Part shown: positions 1 to 5,764 of the stretch, one piece after another
Position numbering within the stretch: the stretch's first letter is position 1
How the letters are laid out: every line of letters starts with the position of its first letter
Source of the DNA: Promethearchaeota archaeon
GTDB taxonomy: Archaea; Asgardarchaeota; Lokiarchaeia; Sigynarchaeales; SOKP01
Assembly (NCBI GenBank): GCA_014729315.1
Contig: WJKD01000636.1
Coordinates: 1-13,665, forward strand
Direction: 5' to 3'
DNA: 13,665 bases
Translations under genes and position numbers: made by a program
The notes under the pieces: model-generated
Seen by the model: only the letters and a program-made list of their open reading frames with translations
Database searches by the model: none
Told to the model about the DNA's origin: nothing

Positions 1-840
1 TGTTAATATGTTATAATAATTATCAACTTTTGAATACTTTTTCGCACAATCATTATTTCCATACTTAAAATCAGGTAGCCAGAAATCCATGAAATCAATG
101 ATTAATGACAAAGAGTTTTCAGTCAAATAAAAATTAGAATTCCAGAGCTGACAGATGTTGGAAGTTTGATATTTTAAACTACTAATGATGGTGTGAATAT
201 TGGGTATGGGATCTCCTCCCACATAATTAATATTTAAGGCACCTTTTTTTTCAAGATTTTCAGCTAAATTCGCTAATTGCTCAGGACTTACTTTACGAGA
301 AATATCCTCCAACTCTCTCTTACCTTTCCAAGCTTGTGAGATGTCATAATTTTGGCAGAAAACACATCCAAAATTACAACCTTGAAAAAAGATGGTTCCA
401 GAAGGAATTAATACCGACTCCTCGCCGTGATGAAGGAAAGCTGAGGTTACGTAAGAGGCTTTATCTATTAAACAATAACCACGCTCACCAGAAATTCGAT
501 TCGCTTCACATTGTCGTTCACAAAAAATACACTTTTCCAAGTATTTTTTTGCTAAAGTCTCTGCTAATGCGATGTATGAGTTTTCTTTGGATTTTCGTTT
601 TTCTATTTGTTCAGCATCTTGCTCAAGAAGCTGGTGAAACTCAGCGGACTTCTGATTTAATTGCTGGATTAGATCCTCTATTTTGTCTTGTTTATCAAAA
701 GGACAATCTAAAGATTTTGCTATGATATATCTTGCAGGCTTCTTTCCATCTAAAATTGCCCTATAATACGAAAATCTTCTTCGAATTTCCTCATTTTTCC
801 ATACTGACATAGAATCGGGTCTTAGTATTCTAAAAGCCAT
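1..840 (-). CDS. PflX-type radical SAM protein (COG1313-like), C-terminus beyond left edge
   Basis: This frame is open from the ATG at 838-840 to the window edge and gives 280 residues of an incomplete protein. An in-frame stop lies two codons upstream of the ATG, so the start is well fixed. A coiled, charged N-terminal part (about 1-100) precedes a cysteine set, C104, C107, C111 and C123, then the radical SAM cluster motif CNFGCVFC (C155, C159, C162). The order of cysteine set, 'GSGTIFF-like' strand, cluster motif and 'LPDFKYG' near residue 255 is that of the PflX/PflA-like activase family, whose members cleave S-adenosylmethionine and whose substrates are mostly unknown. Where many PflX proteins have a VTPTH-like segment this one has VGGDP (207-211), followed by a WNSN motif (233-236), which suggests a separate subgroup. 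The function beyond radical SAM chemistry is not inferable. The missing C-terminus is due only to the window boundary. Confidence 0.88.
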   Translation of the reverse strand, partial: MAFRILRPDSMSVWKNEEIRRRFSYYRAILDGKKPARYIIAKSLDCPFDKQDKIEDLIQQLNQKSAEFHQLLEQDAEQIEKRKSKENSYIALAETLAKKYLEKCIFCERQCEANRISGERGYCLIDKASYVTSAFLHHGEESVLIPSGTIFFQGCNFGCVFCQNYDISQAWKGKRELEDISRKVSPEQLANLAENLEKKGALNINYVGGDPIPNIHTIISSLKYQTSNICQLWNSNFYLTENSLSLIIDFMDFWLPDFKYGNNDCAKKYSKVDNYYNILT

Positions 841-902
841 CTTTAGTCATCAATTTATAATTAAAAATACAGTCAGATCCAATTTTAATATAGGTCAGAG
901 CG

Positions 903-910
903 AATATAAA
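903..910 (-). promoter_or_regulatory. Possible TATA box for the radical SAM gene
   Basis: On the minus strand this reads TTTATATT. A transcript starting about 26 bp downstream would begin near 880, giving a leader of roughly 40 nt before the ATG at 840. The surrounding sequence is very AT-rich, so a chance match is quite possible. Confidence 0.3.
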
Positions 911-1060
911 TTATAACATTTTGATTACAATTTGAAATGGTCGGAAAGGAGCAAGTGTCAGAATGATGAAATAAATGTCTTATAAAATTTCTATTGCTCT
1001 ATATTCTCTTCTTCCTTACTATAAAAGATCTGAAATTAAGGATAGAGAGATAAAAAGAGA

Positions 1061-1789
1061 TTATATTTCAAAACTCAGCCATCTAATAACATTCTCAAGG
1101 AATTTATGATTATCACCGGCGTCAATACCGAAATCAGAGTCTTCCCTCATCCAATCTGAAGAGCCTATCGTGAAACAACGCCCGTTATAAAATTTAGAGA
1201 TAACACAAATAGGTACTTGCCCCACATCCGCTACTTCCTCGTCAATGGTGTATTTAAATCTTGCTTTTTCTGAAGTCACAATTAAATCGTCGACATCTTC
1301 CTCAGAAAGCGTGAAAAATGTAGCGTTTGGAAGAACTAGTTCGTTAATTCCTTTTGTAATAGGATGAGAATATAATTCGGTTATTAGAATATTTCTTTTC
1401 TTAACCAAAAAATTATTTGGAGCTTCTAGGATTATTCCATTCCAATATCTTCGAACTCCCGTAATCTTGTAAAGAACTCTGATCGATCCCTCTTTCATTG
1501 GAATATCACTATCTCCATCCTCTCCAGAGGTGACGAATAGAGCCCCTCCTTCTCCCACAAACTTTTTTATATCTCTAAGCTCATCGGGAGTGAATCTATC
1601 TTCCTTACCTTTTTCACTATGAGTTATATCTCCCAAAAGAAGTATATCAAAATCTTCAAGTTGTTTAAGGGTCAATTCTTCTCCTTTATCGATATATTCA
1701 ACGTGATAATCTTCCTCCCCAAGCGAAAATTCGGGAAATTCTTCAAGTTTTTCTCCGTGTGCGAGATCCAAAATGATTCTATATGACAT
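1061..1789 (-). CDS. GATase1-like / GIFT (GldG-IFT52-type) domain protein
   Basis: The protein has 242 residues, no signal peptide and no membrane helix. It has the layout of the ThuA/GATase1-like fold seen in DUF4350 and in the GIFT domain shared by gliding protein GldG and ciliary IFT52. These features are an N-terminal strand ending in LDLAHGE (7-13), a strand and turn ILLLGD (49-54), an 'F-T-x-x-E-L...I-x-x-F-V-x-x-G-G' helix-strand (66-82) leading to LFVTSGE, an 'HPITKGI' segment (142-148), and a late GRCFTIGSSDWM strand (203-214). No nucleophilic cysteine is seen at the usual amidotransferase elbow (TSGED instead), so it is probably a non-catalytic ligand- or partner-binding domain. The ATG is preceded by GGAG at 1797-1800 with a 7-nt spacer. 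It sits downstream of psmB with about 200 bp between them, so co-transcription is uncertain. The fold call is moderately confident; the role is unknown. Confidence 0.7.
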   Translation of the reverse strand: MSYRIILDLAHGEKLEEFPEFSLGEEDYHVEYIDKGEELTLKQLEDFDILLLGDITHSEKGKEDRFTPDELRDIKKFVGEGGALFVTSGEDGDSDIPMKEGSIRVLYKITGVRRYWNGIILEAPNNFLVKKRNILITELYSHPITKGINELVLPNATFFTLSEEDVDDLIVTSEKARFKYTIDEEVADVGQVPICVISKFYNGRCFTIGSSDWMREDSDFGIDAGDNHKFLENVIRWLSFEI

Positions 1790-1796
1790 TATAAAA

Positions 1797-1800
1797 CTCC
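1797..1800 (-). promoter_or_regulatory. Shine-Dalgarno GGAG for the GIFT-like gene
   Basis: GGAG lies 7 nt before the ATG at 1787-1789. It supports this start and shows that this gene is translated from a leadered mRNA. Confidence 0.55.
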
Positions 1801-1987
1801 ATTAATTCTTAGCTAATACTAGAAAATTCTTATTTCTTGTTAAAACCAATTTATTTTAATTAAGGTATCCTATTATTAAAAAAGTCTTCTTTTTCTTTAC
1901 ATTTAAACTTTTTTCTTAAAAATCATTTAAATACTTTTCCTTAGAATAGCTAAGAATAACTTTATACAAAATAAGTAATAATAAATA

Positions 1988-2692
1988 TTATTTTATTGGA
2001 ACAAACTCTCTCTCTGCTGGACCTTCTTTTCTAACGACCACTATATCAATCCCATTTCCGCTCGCCATATCTCGTATTATTGAAGAAGTAACGGCGGATT
2101 TAACAATATTTTTAGCTTCCTCAACAGATAAATCATCTTTATATTTCGCCTCTAACACACCGTACGAAAAGTTTTGTCCACTCCCTACAGCTATGTATTT
2201 TTCAGGTAAGATTGAGCCATAAGCTCCAATATCTAATAATACTGACCCCTCCTTTTCCGTGACTCCTCCTAGAATTAGACCTACTTGGTAGGGGAATAGT
2301 TTGTTCCGATATAAAATATTAGATAAAATCCGACCTGCTGCCTTGATTGGTACGGGCTTTTCTTTTTCTAATTGATATAAACTTGTTTCTGCTTGCAGCA
2401 AATCAACAAGATATTGTGCGTCGGCAACAGAGCCAGCTATTGTAATCCAGCAATGTTCTTGTATTTCATGTAATTTCTTTGCCGTTTTACTGGCGATAAA
2501 ATACGCCATTGTAGCTCGTTTATCAGTACCAAGTACTACAGCGTCTTTACAAGTTACTCCCACGGTAGTTGTTCCAGATTTAAGTGATGTCATTTTCGAG
2601 TTATCTTGATTTTGAATAGAATCTTTGGATCCGATGGTTGGATTAATTTGTATTCGCGTATCAACCGTTTTTAAGAGATCTTCTTTATTCAT
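1988..2692 (-). CDS. psmB: 20S proteasome beta subunit
   Basis: This is the catalytic beta subunit of the archaeal proteasome core, an N-terminal-nucleophile threonine protease in the cytoplasm. It has 234 residues: a propeptide of about 40, then autocatalytic cleavage between G40 and T41 (SG|TTTVG), leaving a mature chain of about 194. In mature numbering the catalytic T1, D17 (TDKRA) and K33 are all present. The late SIIRDMASGNGIDI segment carries the conserved serine and aspartates near the active site, so the subunit should be active. The 40-residue propeptide is longer than in Thermoplasma and nearer to haloarchaeal lengths. No alpha subunit, PAN ATPase or second beta lies in the window, so the gene stands alone here. 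The ATG at 2690-2692 has no clear Shine-Dalgarno. A downstream ATG at residue 34 could give a short propeptide instead. Confidence 0.95.
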   Translation of the reverse strand: MNKEDLLKTVDTRIQINPTIGSKDSIQNQDNSKMTSLKSGTTTVGVTCKDAVVLGTDKRATMAYFIASKTAKKLHEIQEHCWITIAGSVADAQYLVDLLQAETSLYQLEKEKPVPIKAAGRILSNILYRNKLFPYQVGLILGGVTEKEGSVLLDIGAYGSILPEKYIAVGSGQNFSYGVLEAKYKDDLSVEEAKNIVKSAVTSSIIRDMASGNGIDIVVVRKEGPAEREFVPIK

Positions 2693-2789
2693 GTGATTAC
2701 TTAAGTAGTGATAGGTTATTAATTTTCTCTTGATGAAACATTAATTCAGCATATAATGAGAAGCAGATTGATTAAATAGATATTTTACT

Positions 2790-2822
2790 TAAAAACAAAC
2801 ACAAAAAAAGAAAAAATATTGA
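2790..2822 (-). terminator. Poly-T tract after the Fe-S gene (archaeal-type terminator)
   Basis: On the minus strand, directly after the stop codon at 2830-2832, come runs of T interrupted by single other bases, without an obvious stem. Such oligo-T tracts are the usual intrinsic termination signal for archaeal RNA polymerase. It would separate the FAD/Fe-S operon from psmB. Confidence 0.5.
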
Positions 2823-2829
2823 ATTAGAA

Positions 2830-4077
2830 TTAAAGTGCTTTTGCCACGATTTCAACAAGATCCAAAATTTCAATGCTCCCATTTGAATGTGTAACGAATT
2901 GATTTTTACAGAAGGGGCAACTTGAAACCAGCGCGGATGCTCCCGTTTCTTGAGCTTCCTCGATCCGTTCGTTTGCTGCAAATTTTGAAAGGTCTTTGAA
3001 TGCTGACCGAACGCCTCCTCCTGATCCGCAACACCAAGCATTTTGTTTATTACGGGGCATCTCAATTAATTCAATACCGGGAATATTGGTTAATACATCT
3101 CTAGGTGCTTTGTAAATACCCATATGTCTCCCAATATGACAAGGATCGTGATAAGTGATTTTCATGTTGACATTATTTTTAAATTTTAAATCTTCGAACT
3201 CTAATAAGTCTAAGAGAACTTCTGGTGTATGAAGAACTTTTATATCATGGTTTATCTTTAGTTTCTTGGGATAAATTTCCTTCAGCATTCGGTAACATCC
3301 CGCACAAGAAGTTATAATTTTTTCGATTCCACTATCCTTGAAAATTTTTAAATTTTTGTCAGCAATTTGTTTGGCTTGTTGAGTTTGACCCGTCATATAC
3401 ACAGGTGAGCCACAACATCGCTCATCTCTTAATATTTGATAATTATATCCAATAGAATTAAGAATCTTGATTGTCGCTTTCGCTATGTTTTGTTCTCTAT
3501 AACTTGTTGTACAACCAACGAAATAAGCTATTTTTGCTTTGGGATTATAAGTATTTTCATCTTCAACCCAGTTTAATCGATCTTGATGACGCTCCATGTA
3601 AGGATTATTTTCTTTTTGGATATGATCTGAATATCTTTTCTGTTCTGGCATCGGGCCGAATCCGATTTCGACAGCTTTTTCTCTCATTGCCATTAACCAT
3701 TCGCCCGCATAATGATGGATTTCTGGAATTTGACACTGCTGAGTGCAAGCCAAACATAGCGAACATTGATAAAAAATCTCTGCAAGTTTATCCGTCCATT
3801 TTAATTTGTCTGTATTTACTGCCCAAGTTAAAAGATTTTTTCCGCTCAAATAATATGCTTCGAATTTGCCAAACTCTCCAGCTGGGCAAACCCTAGACCA
3901 CATTGGATCGTGATAAGCAGTTCTGCAAGTTCCACACTTTCCGCATTGGTAAAAGATATCTCGGTATTGTTCTAAATCTTTATATCTTTCTAAAACCCTT
4001 TGATTTGGAACGCTTGTTAATTTAGTGATTCCTTTACCTTTAAGCATTACCTTATCTTTTTCGTTTGAATCTATCAT
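2830..4077 (-). CDS. HdrD/GlcF-like (Fe-S) protein with two complete CCG domains
   Basis: The protein has 415 residues and no membrane segment. It holds an N-terminal dicluster ferredoxin part (C45-x2-C48-x2-C51...C64-P and C105-x2-C108-x2-C111-x3-C115) and then two cysteine-rich CCG domains. CCG1 is C189, C221-C222, C258 and C261; CCG2 is C313, C349-C350, C387 and C390. Both spacings fit the CX31-39CCX35-36CXXC motif that in HdrB holds noncubane [4Fe-4S] clusters at the disulfide-reducing site. In the family such proteins (HdrD, GlcF, LldE, GlpC) take electrons from a flavoprotein dehydrogenase and pass them to heterodisulfide, quinone or another carrier. The ATG is 2 nt after the stop of the upstream FAD gene (TAG-AG-ATG), so the two are almost certainly one operon and probably one complex. 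The final acceptor cannot be told from sequence. Confidence 0.9.
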   Translation of the reverse strand: MIDSNEKDKVMLKGKGITKLTSVPNQRVLERYKDLEQYRDIFYQCGKCGTCRTAYHDPMWSRVCPAGEFGKFEAYYLSGKNLLTWAVNTDKLKWTDKLAEIFYQCSLCLACTQQCQIPEIHHYAGEWLMAMREKAVEIGFGPMPEQKRYSDHIQKENNPYMERHQDRLNWVEDENTYNPKAKIAYFVGCTTSYREQNIAKATIKILNSIGYNYQILRDERCCGSPVYMTGQTQQAKQIADKNLKIFKDSGIEKIITSCAGCYRMLKEIYPKKLKINHDIKVLHTPEVLLDLLEFEDLKFKNNVNMKITYHDPCHIGRHMGIYKAPRDVLTNIPGIELIEMPRNKQNAWCCGSGGGVRSAFKDLSKFAANERIEEAQETGASALVSSCPFCKNQFVTHSNGSIEILDLVEIVAKAL

Positions 4078-4079
4078 CT

Positions 4080-5555
4080 CTATTCATCCCCAATTCCTTG
4101 TCCGGGATTCATTATTCCCTTAGGATCAAGTAGTTTTTTAAGTTTTCCAATTAAATTAGTTGTTGCAGGCAGAGTTTTATCTTTATAGCTTTCAACAGCC
4201 CATAAAGGCGCCTTGTACATTACAACCCCATCAAGAGACTGTACGGCATCGTGAATATCCTTTAAAAGATTTCTAGCTTTTTGAATATCGTCGGGATCAT
4301 TCTTATTAAAATTAATATTTGTACGAGAGACGCAATAATGTCCTCCGAACATTAATCTACAATAGAATTGAGGAACTTTATCATATTTCAGACAAATATC
4401 CCTTGATAAGTAATAGTATTTAACAATATCTCTCGTTGAACAATATGAACCTATCCATTGACCTCCACCTCCTCGCGCAAAATTCCAGCACCCCCAGAAC
4501 TGGACAGGTGTCTGTCCCCCCGTCGATGGTGTTAGATGATTCATAATCCCGTGCATATTTTCGGGAAATGTATCGATTTGTTCTTTAACCGTTAAAGGAT
4601 CAAGATTAAATTCGTTACAGATTGATTTTATTGCTTCACATTGTGCTTCGTGTTGTTTTTCGGTATATGCTTGCGTTGATACTAACCCCAAGAAATCTGG
4701 TAAGTTAAGTTCGATGGGATCTTTTGCAACCTCGTGAGAATCAAAACCCATTAGTGATTGACTCCAACCTAGATTTAACACGCATAAGTCGAAAATCCCA
4801 AGTCCTGCCTTGGAAAGCTTACGGATGAGGGGAACTCCGTCTTCCATTTTTTGAGCAATAGGAAGAAAATCTTCTCGAAATGGAAGTTTCGGCCATAATT
4901 TTATCGCCATTTTCGTTACAATTCCCGTTGTTCCCTCCCAACCAATAAAAAGCCCTGCTAGATCTGGTAATGGTTGTCTTCCATACCAACAGTTAGAAAG
5001 ACTGGAAGAGCCCACTCTGACCAAATCGCCTGTGCCTAATACTGCCTCTATTCCGTTAACAAATTCGGCTCCTGTACCTCCCAACATTCCAAGATCAAAC
5101 ATACCATAACATAAACAAGAAGGAACAACGCCAGTTCCAGGTGGTGACCAAGTGATACCTGCCTTTAGATCGGGATGACATTTATCTAAGTAACCTTTCA
5201 GATCCGCCCATGTTATTCCACCTTCAACCACAGCATACATGTCATCTTCATTTACATCCAATACCTTATTCATTCTTCTCATGTCTACGACTATTCCACC
5301 CTTTCGTGGAGTAGCAATTGAACCAAAATTGATACCCGAAACCCAAGGTACAACTGGAATCTCGTATTTATTAGCTATTTTTATGATGTCTTGAACTTCT
5401 TCGGCCGTTTTCGGCATGATAACAATATCGCAAGTGCCTTCAGGCTCGGTTGTGATAAAGTCGTAATGATATAAATAAGTTATTTCAGGATCAGTTGAAA
5501 TATATCTTTCTCCGACAATAGTTTCTAATTCTTGGTTAATTTCGCTATTGATCAT
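4080..5555 (-). CDS. FAD-binding oxidoreductase, VAO/PCMH-GlcD type
   Basis: The 491-residue cytosolic flavoprotein has an N-terminal PCMH-type FAD-binding domain (about 40-225) with the 'P-V-V-P-W-x-S-G-x-N' loop at 67-76, 'GGIVVDMRRMNKVL' at 86-99 and the VEGGITW segment at 110-116. It also has the GLFIGWEGTTGIV stretch (201-213) that closes that domain. The C-terminal cap ends with the family signature LDPKGIMNPGQG (476-487). The middle of the cap (FNKNDPDD...KAR...YKAPLW, about 416-452) looks closer to the vanillyl-alcohol oxidase/4-cresol dehydrogenase branch than to D-lactate dehydrogenases. Such enzymes oxidise a hydroxy acid, alcohol or phenolic substrate. The substrate here is unknown. 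Immediate translational linkage to the CCG Fe-S protein says that it is a dehydrogenase with a protein electron acceptor rather than an O2-using oxidase. Confidence 0.88.
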   Translation of the reverse strand: MINSEINQELETIVGERYISTDPEITYLYHYDFITTEPEGTCDIVIMPKTAEEVQDIIKIANKYEIPVVPWVSGINFGSIATPRKGGIVVDMRRMNKVLDVNEDDMYAVVEGGITWADLKGYLDKCHPDLKAGITWSPPGTGVVPSCLCYGMFDLGMLGGTGAEFVNGIEAVLGTGDLVRVGSSSLSNCWYGRQPLPDLAGLFIGWEGTTGIVTKMAIKLWPKLPFREDFLPIAQKMEDGVPLIRKLSKAGLGIFDLCVLNLGWSQSLMGFDSHEVAKDPIELNLPDFLGLVSTQAYTEKQHEAQCEAIKSICNEFNLDPLTVKEQIDTFPENMHGIMNHLTPSTGGQTPVQFWGCWNFARGGGGQWIGSYCSTRDIVKYYYLSRDICLKYDKVPQFYCRLMFGGHYCVSRTNINFNKNDPDDIQKARNLLKDIHDAVQSLDGVVMYKAPLWAVESYKDKTLPATTNLIGKLKKLLDPKGIMNPGQGIGDE

Positions 5556-5604
5556 AAAATCATCTTAGATAATAATTCTATAGAACTAATGTATTCAATT
5601 GATC

Positions 5605-5614
5605 TATTTAAAAA
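5605..5614 (-). promoter_or_regulatory. TATA box of the FAD/Fe-S operon
   Basis: The minus strand reads TTTTTAAATA. Transcription about 26 bp downstream (near 5583) gives a leader of about 28 nt to the ATG at 5555. It has the same TTTAAATA core as the elements before the 5765-7837 and 8380-9051 genes. Confidence 0.5.
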
Positions 5615-5764
5615 TTTGTTAAAATAAGGAATTTCTTAAGAATAATAGCTATATGCTAGAACCTTACATTGCCTATAAAATATAAAATAATTTTGAAAAT
5701 GAGGATTCCGAGATTAAGTAAGTATTCTTTTTAAAAAGTATTGAAAATTATTAAGAAAATAAAA

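Noticed and set aside
336..725. 129-codon plus-strand open frame
   Set aside because: It lies entirely antisense to the radical SAM gene, whose cysteine motifs and family match are clear; its own translation has no recognisable feature.
1939..1954. CTTAG/CTAAG hairpin downstream of psmB
   Set aside because: Only a 5-bp stem in AT-rich sequence; too weak to call a terminator.
2772..3065. 97-codon minus-strand frame
   Set aside because: It overlaps the 3' end of the CCG Fe-S gene in another frame and runs into the poly-T terminator; low-complexity ending.
3471..3896. 141-codon plus-strand frame
   Set aside because: Antisense to the Fe-S protein gene; the cysteine-rich minus-strand product is the real one.
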